Shown here: positions 8,348-16,585 of the stretch, one piece after another | Position numbering within the stretch: the stretch's first letter is position 1 | Layout of the letters: the number at the start of each line of letters is the position of its first letter | From: Methylocystis sp. SC2 | GTDB taxonomy: Bacteria; Pseudomonadota; Alphaproteobacteria; Rhizobiales; Beijerinckiaceae | Direction of reading: 5' to 3' | DNA: 27,500 nt | Assembly (NCBI RefSeq): GCF_000304315.1 | Contig: NC_018485.1 | Coordinates: 1 to 27,500, forward strand | The notes under the pieces: generated by a model | Told to the model about the DNA's origin: nothing | The model's input: only the letters and a program-made list of their open reading frames with translations | The model's database searches: none | Program-made: the position numbers and the translations under genes

Positions 8348-9940
8348 TCAGATCGGCAGTTTTGTCGGCCGCGCGTAATGATACCAGACGGCGATCATCA
8401 TGCGCGTCATGGTCACCGCGGTGACGATGGTCGTCAGAATGCCGAGCGCGAGCGACACGGCGAAGCCGCGCACCGGTCCCGAGCCAAGAAAATAAAGGAT
8501 CGCCGCGGCGACGAACATGGTGACGTTGGAGTCGACGATGGTCGCGAAGGCGCGCGTGAATCCCGCGTCGAGCGAGGCGAGGATCGAGCGCCCGGCGTGA
8601 TTTTCTTCGCGTATGCGCTCGTAGATCAGCACGTTCGAGTCGACCGCCATGCCGATCGTCAACACGATGCCGGCGATGCCCGGCAGCGTCAGCGTCGAGC
8701 CGAGCAGCACGAGGCCGGCGAAAATGAAGGCGATATGCACGAACAGCGCGAGATTGGCGAAGACGCCGAAGACGCCATAGGTGACGAGCATGTAGACGAC
8801 GACGAGACCCGCGCCGACATAGGCGGCGCGTTTGCCGGCGTCGATCGAGTCCTGGCCGAGTCCCGGACCGACGGTGCGCTCTTCGACGATGTTGAGCTTG
8901 GCCGGCAGTGCGCCGGCGCGCAGCAGGATCGCAAGGTTGTTCGCCTGTTCGACGGTGAAGCGTCCGGAAATCTGGCCGGAGCCGCCGGTGATCGGCGTCA
9001 GGATCCGCGGCGCGGAAATGATCTTGTTGTCGAGGATGATCGCGAAGAGGCGTCCGACGTTCTTGGAGGTAACTTCGCCGAAGGCCTGGGCGCCGCGAAT
9101 GTTGAAGCGAAAATTGACGACCGGCTCGCCGCTTCTTTGCTGGTCGAATCCGGGCTGCGCGTCGGTGAGATCCTCGCCCTTGACCATCACCTGCTTCTCG
9201 ACGCCGAGCTTGCCTTCCTGTTCAACCTGATCGAGCTCCTCGACTTCCGCCGGATTCTGGCCGGGATCGGCGACGAGGCGGAATTCGAGCTTCGCGGTTT
9301 TGCCGAGAATTTCCTTGAGCGTTTCGGGGTCCTGAAGGCCCGGCACCTGCACCAGCACGCGGTCGTCGCCCTGCCGCTGAATGCTCGGCTCACGCGTGCC
9401 GAGCGCGTCGACGCGCCGCCGAATGACTTCGATCGATTGCTCCACGGCCTTGCGCGACTTGTCCGTGATGCCCGCGTCGGTGACGGTCACGCGGATGAGG
9501 CCGTCTGGCGACGCCTCGACGTCGAGCGGCGACGGCCCGCCCATGAGAGCGCTGCTGAAGCTGTTGCGCAGCTGCCGCAATTTCGGCAGGACTTTCTCTC
9601 GATCCGCAGGATCGGCGACGCGCACCTGTACGCCGCGTGGGGTCGTTCCGATGCCGCCGGTGATGGCGACCTTTTCTTCGCGCAGGATTCGGCGCACGTC
9701 GTCGCGCAGATTCTTCACCTGCGTGCTGATGAGATCCGCCTGATCCACCTCGAGCGTCACATGCGAGCCGCCCTGCAGGTCGAGGCCGAGCACGATGGTC
9801 GGAGGCGCAAGCCAGGCGGGCAGGCGCGACTTCAGCTCTTCATAATGGGACGGCGACAACATGCTCGGCGCGACGACAAGCACCGCGGCGACAGTCATCG
9901 CCACAATGGCGAGAAATTTCCAGGTCGAGAATCGCAGCAT
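8348..9940 (-). CDS. secD: Protein translocase subunit SecD
   Basis: The 530-residue SecD works with SecF and YajC to complete protein export using the proton gradient. It begins with an N-terminal membrane helix (residues about 8-26) followed by VLGLDLQGGSHVTLEVD, the standard opening of the periplasmic P1 domain. The head region has DDRVLVQVPGL and later FTVEQANNLAILLRAGALPA. The C-terminal membrane block includes GMAVDSNVLIYERIREE, the hallmark of SecD, and then FLGSGPVRGFAVSLALGI. Length and order are typical. It starts 36 bp downstream of yajC and is 13 bp from secF, so the three genes probably form one transcript. Confidence 0.97.
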   Translation of the reverse strand: MLRFSTWKFLAIVAMTVAAVLVVAPSMLSPSHYEELKSRLPAWLAPPTIVLGLDLQGGSHVTLEVDQADLISTQVKNLRDDVRRILREEKVAITGGIGTTPRGVQVRVADPADREKVLPKLRQLRNSFSSALMGGPSPLDVEASPDGLIRVTVTDAGITDKSRKAVEQSIEVIRRRVDALGTREPSIQRQGDDRVLVQVPGLQDPETLKEILGKTAKLEFRLVADPGQNPAEVEELDQVEQEGKLGVEKQVMVKGEDLTDAQPGFDQQRSGEPVVNFRFNIRGAQAFGEVTSKNVGRLFAIILDNKIISAPRILTPITGGSGQISGRFTVEQANNLAILLRAGALPAKLNIVEERTVGPGLGQDSIDAGKRAAYVGAGLVVVYMLVTYGVFGVFANLALFVHIAFIFAGLVLLGSTLTLPGIAGIVLTIGMAVDSNVLIYERIREENHAGRSILASLDAGFTRAFATIVDSNVTMFVAAAILYFLGSGPVRGFAVSLALGILTTIVTAVTMTRMMIAVWYHYARPTKLPI

Positions 9941-9976
9941 TGTCCTGCTATTGGCTAGTGATCGAAAGGAGCCGCG

Positions 9977-10588
9977 TCAGCTCTGTGAGCCGGATCCGGC
10001 GTCTCCGGGCTTGTTCTCGCCCGCCTTGCCGTTGCCGGTCTTGACGTCGCTCGACTTGGTTTCAGCGGACTTCGCCGACTTTCCGCCGCTTTTGGCGCCG
10101 CCCGTCTTGGCCGTCGGCGGCGTCTCCTCCCTTACGGGTTCGCCCTTGGCGCGCACTTCGGCGACGGCGGTGCGCAGCATGCGCACCCGCACGTTGGGCG
10201 CGATCTCGACCTCGATTTCAGCGTCGTCGATGGACTTCGTCACCTTGGCGACGATTCCGCTCGTGGTGACGAGCGTGTCTCCGCGTCGGACGTTGCGCAG
10301 CTGCGCGAGTTGCTCCTTCTCGCGTCGGGAGCGCGGGCGGATCACCAAGATGTAGACGATGCCCATCACCACGAAGATGGGAATAAGCTGCCCGAGCATC
10401 TCCGGCATGGTCGGAGGTTGATGCGCTTCGGGCGGCGTCTCGACGGTTTGACCCGTCTGGGTGGCGGTCGGCGGATGCGGCGGTGTTGGCGACGTCGGCG
10501 CGGCAGGCGCCGTCGGGCTCGCAGGCGTCTCGGCGGCAGGCGGTGAGGGCGTCTGGGCTTGGGCCAAAGCGTCCGGGATCAGCTTCAT
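9977..10588 (-). CDS. yajC: YajC, Sec translocon accessory subunit, with long low-complexity tails
   Basis: YajC binds SecDF and has one membrane helix. The core is clear: LIPIFVVMGIVYILVIRP is the helix (near residues 67-85), followed by RREKEQLAQLRNVRRGDTLV and TTSGIVAKVTKSIDD, the usual cytosolic beta domain. At 203 residues it is nearly twice the common length of about 110. The extra sequence is a Pro/Ala/Thr-rich N-terminal stretch of about 55 residues and a Lys/Ser/Gly-rich C-terminal tail of about 50. The ATG at 10588 opens directly into MKLIPDALAQAQ, and similar starts are common in alphaproteobacterial YajC. It heads the secDF transcription unit. Confidence 0.93.
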   Translation of the reverse strand: MKLIPDALAQAQTPSPPAAETPASPTAPAAPTSPTPPHPPTATQTGQTVETPPEAHQPPTMPEMLGQLIPIFVVMGIVYILVIRPRSRREKEQLAQLRNVRRGDTLVTTSGIVAKVTKSIDDAEIEVEIAPNVRVRMLRTAVAEVRAKGEPVREETPPTAKTGGAKSGGKSAKSAETKSSDVKTGNGKAGENKPGDAGSGSQS

Positions 10589-10654
10589 CGCGAAAATCTC
10601 TTTAAAGGGCTCGGAGCCCGACGCGGATTATTTCCAAGCGCCGAACGGGCGCGG

Positions 10655-10682
10655 ACTATAGCCGCTCACTTCACGAAAGCAA
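10655..10682 (-). promoter_or_regulatory. Candidate promoter for the yajC-secD-secF operon
   Basis: On the minus strand TTGCTT (10682-10677) is followed after 16 bases by TATAGT (10660-10655), a reasonable sigma70-type pair. Initiation would fall near 10648 and give a leader of about 60 bases before the yajC ATG. This is pattern matching only. Confidence 0.35.
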
Positions 10683-10821
10683 TGGCGCGCGGCCGACTTC
10701 ACGTGATGCGCGCGCATAAGCGCGAGCAACCGAATGTGCGGCCGCGCACCGCCCTTCGCCGCTGGAGAGCATAGTCGATGTAAGGCGCCTTAAGGGCGCC
10801 CGTGTTGTCAGGAGAAAATTC

Positions 10822-11103
10822 ATGTTGAAGAACCTTTCCTACGCCGCGCTTTTGGCGGGAGCGCTCTTTGCCTCTTCCCCCGCCGCCGCAGGCGGCCACT
10901 GGCATGGCGGCCATGGCCATGGCGGTCATGGCTGGCACGGCGGTCATGGCTGGCACGGCGGGGACGGTTGGCATGGCGGCCATGGCTGGCATGGCGGTTG
11001 GCATGGCGCCGGCTGGCACGGCGGCTGGGGCCACGGCGGCTGGGGCGGTTACGGCGGCGGCTGCTGGCGTTGGTGGTACGGCCAATGGCATTGGACGTGC
11101 TGA
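10822..11103 (+). CDS. Small secreted Gly/His/Trp-rich protein
   Basis: This 93-residue protein has a clear signal peptide (MLKNLSYAALLAGALFASSPAAA, cleavage about residue 23). The mature part of about 70 residues is almost entirely Gly, His and Trp, built from repeats such as HGWHGGHGWHGG. It has roughly 15 His and 14 Trp. It ends in a compact Cys-bounded module CWRWWYGQWHWTC. AGGAGA lies 7 bases before the ATG, a strong ribosome binding site. I do not recognise a named family. Dense His suggests metal binding (copper, nickel or zinc) in the periplasm or outside the cell, but that is inference. A frameshifted relative with the same kind of C-terminal module follows at 11357. The intergenic region before it contains the palindromic sequence GGCGCCTTAAGGGCGCC near 10783-10800. 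Confidence 0.75.
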   Translation: MLKNLSYAALLAGALFASSPAAAGGHWHGGHGHGGHGWHGGHGWHGGDGWHGGHGWHGGWHGAGWHGGWGHGGWGGYGGGCWRWWYGQWHWTC

Positions 11104-11133
11104 CCGCTTCGAACCCATCAGGCGATCTCGTCT

Positions 11134-11151
11134 CTTCGGCGGTGGCCGAAG
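11134..11151 (+). terminator. Hairpin downstream of the His-rich protein gene
   Basis: CTTCGGC (11134-11140) and GCCGAAG (11145-11151) form a perfect 7-bp stem with a 4-base loop, 30 bases after the stop codon at 11101-11103. No T-run follows. It could end or stabilise the upstream transcript. Confidence 0.35.
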
Positions 11152-11356
11152 CGCCCTCTCGCTTCGCCAACGCCTGAGGGCCGCGCGAACCGCTGTCGCC
11201 GGGCGATGCGCTTTCGCGAGTCCCCTAAAGTTGCGGCGCCGGAGGGGTTTGCTCGCAAATTGTTCAAACGACGCCACATAGAGCTGTGGGGTCATGCCTC
11301 AGCCCAAGTCTCCGCCGAACCGCGGATCGCTGAGCAATTCAACGGAAGGTGGAGTC

Positions 11357-11885
11357 ATGTCAGCTTTCAAGAACATTTCTGTGGTCGCGGCGCTTATCGG
11401 CGCGCTGGCGATGCCCGTTACGGCCGGCGCCGCTGGCGGCGGCGGCGGTAAGGGAGGAGGCGGCTGGGGCGGCGGCCGAAGGCGGCGGCCAGGGCGGAGG
11501 CGGCGGCGGAGGCGGCCAAGGCGGGGACGGTCAGGGCGGCGGTCAAGACGGCAATATGGGCGGCGGCCAAGGAGGCAAGGGCGGCCAAGGCGGCAAAGGC
11601 GGCGGCCAATGGGGCGGCGGTGGCCAGGGCGGCGGCGGCCAGTGGGGCGGCGGCGGCAAATGGGGCGGCGGTGGCCAAGGCGGCGGCGGCTGGGGCGGCG
11701 GCGGACATGGTCCCCACGGCGGCTGGGGCGGCGGCGGTCACCACGGCGGCTGGGGAGGCGGCGGCGGTTGGGGCGGCCGGCATGGCGGCGGGCGTTGGTG
11801 GCGTGGACGCTGGTGGGATTACGGCGTGGGCGGTTGCTGGCGCTGGCACCCCTACCGCCAGAACTGGATCTGGGTCTGCGGCTAA
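11357..11885 (+). pseudogene. Secreted Gly-rich protein gene with a frameshift
   Basis: An ATG at 11357 with GGTGGAG just upstream opens a good signal peptide (MSAFKNISVVAALIGALAMP...AGAA) and then GGGGGKGGGGWGGG. Soon after, near 11468-11480, this frame turns into an Arg-rich run. The glycine-rich sequence (GGGQGGGG and onward) continues in the next frame (+1) to a stop at 11883-11885, ending in GGCWRWHPYRQNWIWVCG. That tail matches the Cys-bounded end of the neighbour at 10822 (CWRW...W.W.C). Removing one base, for instance one C at 11476-11477, would join both halves into about 175 residues. So it is either a pseudogene, a phase-variable or recoded gene, or a sequencing error in a GC-rich repeat. 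Function is unknown; the intact form would be an exported Gly-rich protein. Confidence 0.7.
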
Positions 11886-11895
11886 CGCGGGATCC

Positions 11896-13053
11896 TTACG
11901 CGCGAAGTTGCTGCGCTAGGCCGCGCAGGAGCTCAAGACAGGCGGCCAGCTCGGCGATGTCGATATATTCGTCGGGCTGGTGCGCCTGGTCGATGCGGCC
12001 AGGGCCGCAGACGACCGCGGCCACGCCCGCGCGCTGAAACTGACCGGCCTCGGTCGCATAAGGGACGGCGATCGTCGCGTTGCGCCTGGCGAGCCGCAGC
12101 GCCAGCGTCTCCGCCTCGGAGCCCGGCTGCGGCGCGAGCCCCGGCACCTGAATCTCGGTCGCGGTCTCGACGCCGGCGCCGGGAAAGCCGACGAAAATCG
12201 TCCGCCTCAGCTCCTCGCAATAGTCCTCCAGCCGGTCGTAAGCGAAATTCGGCGGCGCGCCGGGCAACGCCCGAAACTCCCATTGGAATTCACAGTCCTT
12301 GGCGACGATGTTGCGCGCCGTTCCGCCCTGAATCACGCCGACGTGAATGGTCGAGAACGGCGGATCGAAACGCCCGCTCGGATCGCCTGCGGCGCGCAGC
12401 GCCTCGCCGAGGCGCTCCAGCTCGCACACGAGTCTGCAGGCGACATGCACGGCGCTGACGCCGCGATGCAGATTGGCCGAATGGATCTCGAAGCCGCGCA
12501 CGCGCGTCACATAGGTCGCGACGCTCTTATGCGCGTCGGCGACCTCCATCGACGTCGGTTCGCCGACGATCACGGCCGAGGGGCGCGGCAGGTCGGCGCC
12601 GAACCGCGCGATGACGTCGAGAGGGCCGAGACAAGTGGTCTCCTCGTCATAGCTCAAGAGAATGTGGATCGGCCGAGACAGCCGCGCCGCCTTGAATTCC
12701 GGGATCATCGCGAGACAGGCGGCGTCGAACCCCTTCATGTCCACCGCGCCGCGCCCGTATAGGCGCTTGTCGTCGCGCCGCAGCGTGAAGGGATCGCCGC
12801 TCCAGTCCTGCCCCGTGACCGGCACGACGTCGGTATGGCCGGACAGGATCACGCCGCCGTCGGCGTCGGGGCCGACCGTAATGAAGAGGGCGGCCTTGTC
12901 GCCGGAGGCGTTCGGCGCCCGCACGAAGCGCACCTCCTGTTCGCGCAGGTAAGCTTCGACGAAATCGATCAGCGGCAGATTGGACTTGGAGCTCACCGTG
13001 TCGAAAGCGACCAGTCGGGAAAGCATGTCGATCGCGTCTTCCAGGCGCTCCAT
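11896..13053 (-). CDS. argE: Acetylornithine deacetylase (M20 family)
   Basis: The enzyme removes the acetyl group from N-acetylornithine in arginine synthesis. The 385-residue protein has the M20 metallopeptidase pattern: His73 in SGHTDVVPV, Asp105 in GRGAVDMKG, the catalytic/ligand pair Glu137-Glu138 in SYDEETTCLG, Glu165 in VGEPTS, and a late His in IDQAHQPDEY. The HTDVVPVTGQDWSGDPF stretch is characteristic of ArgE over the related DapE. The start at 13053 lies 9 bp after the apaG stop, and both are on the minus strand, so they are probably cotranscribed. Another M20 amidohydrolase specificity cannot be excluded. Confidence 0.88.
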   Translation of the reverse strand: MERLEDAIDMLSRLVAFDTVSSKSNLPLIDFVEAYLREQEVRFVRAPNASGDKAALFITVGPDADGGVILSGHTDVVPVTGQDWSGDPFTLRRDDKRLYGRGAVDMKGFDAACLAMIPEFKAARLSRPIHILLSYDEETTCLGPLDVIARFGADLPRPSAVIVGEPTSMEVADAHKSVATYVTRVRGFEIHSANLHRGVSAVHVACRLVCELERLGEALRAAGDPSGRFDPPFSTIHVGVIQGGTARNIVAKDCEFQWEFRALPGAPPNFAYDRLEDYCEELRRTIFVGFPGAGVETATEIQVPGLAPQPGSEAETLALRLARRNATIAVPYATEAGQFQRAGVAAVVCGPGRIDQAHQPDEYIDIAELAACLELLRGLAQQLRA

Positions 13054-13062
13054 CGCGCCGGC

Positions 13063-13455
13063 CTAATTCAGCGTCGGACGCGACAGCGGACTGTCGAGCG
13101 AGAAAGCGGGCACTTCGACGTCGAAGGTTTCGCCGGCGTCGGTGATCATCCGATAGCTGCCCTGCATCATCCCTGACGGCGTGGCGAGCGGACAGCCTGA
13201 GGCGTAACGAAACGTCTCCCCAGGCTCCAGCACCGGCTGTTCGCCGACGACGCCCGGTCCGCGCACTTCCTCGCGGCGCCCATTGGCGTCGATCACGATC
13301 CAGTGGCGCGACAGAAGCTGCACGCGAACGCGCCCGAGATTGGCGATCTCGATCGTATACGACCAGAAGTAGCGATCCTGGTCGGGGTCTGAGCGATCCG
13401 GCAGAAAGTCGGGAAGCGCCGTGACCTGAATGTCTCTGGTGATGGAGATGTACAT
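13063..13455 (-). CDS. apaG: ApaG family protein
   Basis: The 130-residue protein matches ApaG, a small Ig-like beta-sandwich protein, as seen in FWSYTIEIANLG, LLSRHWIVIDANG, VRGPGVVGEQPVLEPGE and SGCPLATPSGMMQGSY. ApaG has been connected with cation efflux and with diadenosine tetraphosphate and is often annotated by its name only. The biochemical role is not settled. The ATG at 13455 gives the usual length; longer frames upstream to 13551 are not family-like. It precedes argE by 9 bp. In other Rhizobiales that I recall, apaG sits near metZ and dcd. Here the receptor/CruR block lies between them. Confidence 0.93.
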   Translation of the reverse strand: MYISITRDIQVTALPDFLPDRSDPDQDRYFWSYTIEIANLGRVRVQLLSRHWIVIDANGRREEVRGPGVVGEQPVLEPGETFRYASGCPLATPSGMMQGSYRMITDAGETFDVEVPAFSLDSPLSRPTLN

Positions 13456-13645
13456 GGATGCAAGATTAGAACGGGCGTCGCCAAAGTGAAATGTTTTTGA
13501 TTGGGCAATGATCGGCGCGCGAACGATCACAGACTGTGGCCCAAGAGACACACCGATCGCCTTTCGGACTCAATTCATCGCGCCGCGGCTATCCCCGATG
13601 CAGTGAATTGTAAATAGTGGGTTGTCAGTTTTGACCGGAATCAAG

Positions 13646-14011
13646 ATGCGGCTCACGACGCTTCGCACCCTGTTGCTTATCCTGGCCATGGTCGTCTAGA
13701 CCGTCGCCGGCGGAGCCGGGCTGGCGCGCGCCGCTTCGATCTCTCCCGAAGAGACGCTCGCAGCTCATTGCCAGCAGGCGCGCGCAGGGGAACAGTCCGC
13801 GCCCAACGACCGGCTTGGCCATCGGCCCCACTGTCAGTCCTGCCTCTTATGTGGCGAACCGCCGCCGGGATGGGTTTCGCTGGCCTCCGATTATGTTGTG
13901 GCGCCGGGCGAATATGCGCTGATCGACGCGCCCGCATATGCGGCGCCGTCGCTCTCCGAGCGATCGTCGCGCGCGCATAGCGCACGGGCGCCGCCCCTCT
14001 TACGCGCCTGA
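13646..14011 (+). pseudogene. cruR: CruR-like (DUF2946) upstream ORF with amber codon 18, heading the TonB receptor gene
   Basis: The frame from ATG 13646 to TGA 14009-14011 (121 codons) reads as a DUF2946/CruR-like protein. It has an N-terminal hydrophobic signal, a cysteine centre HCQSCLLCG (Cys63, 66, 69: CxxCxxC), and a C-terminal RAPP (codons at 13985-13996) followed by LLRA and the stop. A TAG at 13697-13699 interrupts codon 18. The paralogue at 16728 has Gln (CAG) at exactly residue 18 in the same context (VQ versus V-stop), so a single C-to-T change explains it. No in-frame ATG or TTG follows that could restart before the Cys motif. Known for the family: the nascent chain senses copper through CxxC, and arrest at RAPP prevents Rho termination before the receptor gene. 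TAG ends several normal genes here (dnaA, gluQ), so recoding is unlikely. Confidence 0.8.
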
Positions 14012-14122
14012 GGCCGTTGACGCGCGCAAGAGCGCGCCGTCCGGAATCCCGCTGCTCGAAACAGCCTCCACGTCACAGGTCCGCGTGCGCGTTGCATCCA
14101 ACGTCGCGGCCGCTCTCCCTAT

Positions 14123-14138
14123 GCCGACTGCCGTCGGC
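14123..14138 (+). promoter_or_regulatory. Hairpin just before the receptor gene ribosome binding site
   Basis: GCCGAC (14123-14128) pairs with GTCGGC (14133-14138) across a 4-base loop, three bases before the AAGGA at 14142-14146. It lies in the 143-base gap between the CruR-like ORF and the receptor gene, where a Rho-loading or translation-control element would be expected. Its effect is unknown. Confidence 0.3.
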
Positions 14139-14154
14139 GCCAAGGAACACCGTC

Positions 14155-16581
14155 ATGATTCGTCGTTCTCGCCTCCTCAAAGGAGCCTCTTTCGCCGTAC
14201 TCAGCCTACTCGCCCCGTCGGTCGCGGATGCGCAGCAGGCGCTTCCCACGATCAGCGTCGGCGGCGTCCGCGGCCCCGTGCGGCCTGGTCCCGTCGGCCG
14301 ACCGGTTTCCGGGCCGACGCGCGTCACGACAGCCGCGCCGAACCCCGCCCAACCGGCGCCCCCGGGATTCAGCCCGCGCAAATTGGCGCTGCCCGTCTAT
14401 CGTGATCCGACCGGACAGACCTTCACGACAATCCAGGGCAAGGATTTCGAGAACATGCCGCTGCTCTCCGTTCGGGAGTTGCTGCAATACAGTCCCGGCG
14501 TCTCCTTCAAGCAGGGGAACGGGCCGCGCGACGTCGTCATCTCGATCCGCGGCTCTTCGGCGCGCAACGGCTTCGGCGTCCGCAACATCGTGCTGCTCGA
14601 AGACGGTTTTTCCGTCACCCAGCCTGACGGCCTGTCGCGCACCGACCTTACCGATCCGCACGCCTATGCGGGCGTGGACGTCTATCGCGGGCCTTCGTCC
14701 GCCCTGTTCGGCAACTTCGCCAATGGCGGCGCGATCAATTTCCGCACGCGGACCGGCGCCGAAATCGACGGGGTGCAGGTCGGGAGCGAATTTGGATCCT
14801 TCGGATATCTCAACAATTTCACCGCTATCGGTAAACATACCGGCAATGTCGACATTGCGATCTTCGCGAGCGACGTGCGCGGCGACGGGTGGACGCTCCA
14901 CAATCGCTTCGACACGCAGACGGTCAATGCGACAGCGCGTTGGCAGGTGACGCCAAACGACCTGCTGACCTTCAAGTTCATTCACAATCAGCTTTATAGC
15001 GATCTGTCGACGCGGCTATCGCTGAACCAGTATTATCTCAACCCCTACCAGGGCGGCTGTTTTGCGCTGACGCAGCTGGGGGCGACAAATCCTCTCGGCT
15101 ATTTAAACCGGTCATTATGTGCGACCGCCAACGTGTCGCTTGTGGGCCTGAACCCTTCAGGTCCCGCGAGCTACCAGACAACGGCTGTCTTAGCCGGCTT
15201 CAACCGCAACGACCGCCGCGACGTGCTCGGCCTGCGCTGGGAGCACAGCTTCGACAACAACACGGTATGGCGCACGCAAGCCATTTATGACGACAAGAAC
15301 ATCATTCAGCCGACCGGCAGCACCGCAGCCTTGCAGGACGAGCCCGCCGTAAACGCCAGCACCGACATCACGCAGTTCGGTTCGCTCGGGGGATTCGAAG
15401 CGAGACATTTCGCCGGCCTGTATTTCAACCGGACGCGCTACACCAGCTACACCAACAATACATTGCCGTTCGGGTCTGGCGCGACCGGCGCGATCCAGTC
15501 GAAGCAGAACGCCATGATGCAGAATCTCGGCGCGCGCGGCAGAGAAGAGGTTGCGCTTTCCAAGGATGTAACGCTTGTGCTCGGGCTCGCGGCCGAGATG
15601 ACGAAGATCGCAGCGGTGCAAGATCAGTTCACTTATGTGAACGCGCTGGCCAACTCGAGATTCGCGCAGATCGCCACCTTCCAGAGCGTTCCCGTCAACA
15701 AGACTTATTGGAACTTCGGTCCCGAAGCCTCTGTCACCTGGCGCATGTGGCCAGAACTGCTGACGCATTTTCGGGCGTCGAGCGGTTATGGCACGCCCAA
15801 TCCGGGGCAGCTCTTCGTCAATCAGCAAGGCAGGCCCGGTTCGAACACCGATCTGAAAACGCAGCGCAATACCGGCATCGACATCGGATTTGACTGGAGG
15901 CCGGACGAAACGCTGCTCTTCAGCCTCACAGGCTTTCATGAATGGTATCAGAACGAGCAGATTCAGCAGAGCCCAGGCGCCGGCTTGCTCAGCTATACAT
16001 TCAACGCGCCGGGGTCAGTGCATCGCGGCGTTGAGGCGCTCGCCGACTGGCGGCCGATCGACGGCTGGAAGGTGCTGGCGAATTATACCTACAACAATCA
16101 AATCTTCACCAACTTCAACGAACAGCTGGCCGCAGGCGGCGTAACGGCCTACTTCGATCGGGGCGGAAACAAAATACCCAACGTGCCCGCGCATAACGCG
16201 ACCGCGCGGCTGGGCTATGACCAGCCGTTCGGGGACTACAAGGGGCTGGGCGCGTTCGTCGAATATGTCTATCAAAGCTCCTATTATCTCGACAACGCCA
16301 ACATCTTGACGATTCCGAGCTACGGCCTCGTCAACGCCAATGTCCACTTCGACAGAGATCTGGAATTTTGGCCGGTCAAGAATTTCTCGGTCTACTTCGA
16401 AGTGCGCAACATCTTTGACAGAAACTGGATCGCTTCAGCCAACAACATCACGAACTCGGTGGCGCTGGTGAATGGCGCTGTCGTCCAAAATGGATATGCG
16501 CAGCTCGCGCAAAATGGAACGGGGTCGATCTACGCCGGCAATCCGCGCCTGTTCCAAGGAGGCGTGAAGTTCAAATTCTGA
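14155..16581 (+). CDS. TonB-dependent outer-membrane receptor, probable copper-related transporter
   Basis: The 808-residue protein has a signal peptide (to about residue 26, ADA before QQ), a TonB-box-like segment LPTISV near 30-35, and a Pro/Gly-rich spacer. A plug domain lies at about 85-200 (LLQYSPGVSF, ISIRGSSARNGFGVRNIVLLEDG, YRGPSSALFGNFANGGAINF). A long beta-barrel ends in KFKF with a terminal Phe, as outer-membrane proteins do. Two Cys (302 and 322) in one extracellular-type segment could form a disulfide. I chose ATG 14155 because AAGGA lies 8 bases upstream and a signal peptide follows. It is not visibly Met-rich like OprC/NosA copper receptors, so the ligand may be a metal complex. 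The CruR-like upstream ORF is the main reason to suspect copper control. Confidence 0.9.
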   Translation: MIRRSRLLKGASFAVLSLLAPSVADAQQALPTISVGGVRGPVRPGPVGRPVSGPTRVTTAAPNPAQPAPPGFSPRKLALPVYRDPTGQTFTTIQGKDFENMPLLSVRELLQYSPGVSFKQGNGPRDVVISIRGSSARNGFGVRNIVLLEDGFSVTQPDGLSRTDLTDPHAYAGVDVYRGPSSALFGNFANGGAINFRTRTGAEIDGVQVGSEFGSFGYLNNFTAIGKHTGNVDIAIFASDVRGDGWTLHNRFDTQTVNATARWQVTPNDLLTFKFIHNQLYSDLSTRLSLNQYYLNPYQGGCFALTQLGATNPLGYLNRSLCATANVSLVGLNPSGPASYQTTAVLAGFNRNDRRDVLGLRWEHSFDNNTVWRTQAIYDDKNIIQPTGSTAALQDEPAVNASTDITQFGSLGGFEARHFAGLYFNRTRYTSYTNNTLPFGSGATGAIQSKQNAMMQNLGARGREEVALSKDVTLVLGLAAEMTKIAAVQDQFTYVNALANSRFAQIATFQSVPVNKTYWNFGPEASVTWRMWPELLTHFRASSGYGTPNPGQLFVNQQGRPGSNTDLKTQRNTGIDIGFDWRPDETLLFSLTGFHEWYQNEQIQQSPGAGLLSYTFNAPGSVHRGVEALADWRPIDGWKVLANYTYNNQIFTNFNEQLAAGGVTAYFDRGGNKIPNVPAHNATARLGYDQPFGDYKGLGAFVEYVYQSSYYLDNANILTIPSYGLVNANVHFDRDLEFWPVKNFSVYFEVRNIFDRNWIASANNITNSVALVNGAVVQNGYAQLAQNGTGSIYAGNPRLFQGGVKFKF

Positions 16582-16585
16582 CCCA

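Noticed and set aside
8288..9958. 556-codon open frame antisense to secD
   Set aside because: secD is certain on the other strand; the antisense product is Asp/Arg/His-rich and has no recognisable domain.
10589..10821. RAPP-type arrest leader (like those controlling secDF genes) before yajC
   Set aside because: I looked for a short ORF ending in RAPP upstream of yajC on the minus strand and saw none.
10880..11060. CRISPR or satellite-type DNA repeat
   Set aside because: The repetition encodes a His/Gly/Trp-rich protein in frame behind a signal peptide and has no spacer structure.
11465..11483. Programmed +1 ribosomal frameshifting in the Gly-rich gene
   Set aside because: No recognised slippery sequence plus stimulatory element; a simple indel in GGC repeats explains it better.
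13697..13699. Recoding of TAG as an amino acid
   Set aside because: TAG serves as the normal stop of dnaA, gluQ, the ACP-like gene and CruR copy 3 in this window.
14155..16581. Methanobactin receptor (MbnT) locus
   Set aside because: No MbnA-type precursor peptide and no MbnB/MbnC-like genes are nearby; the small Cys-rich genes are DUF2946/CruR-like with RAPP ends.
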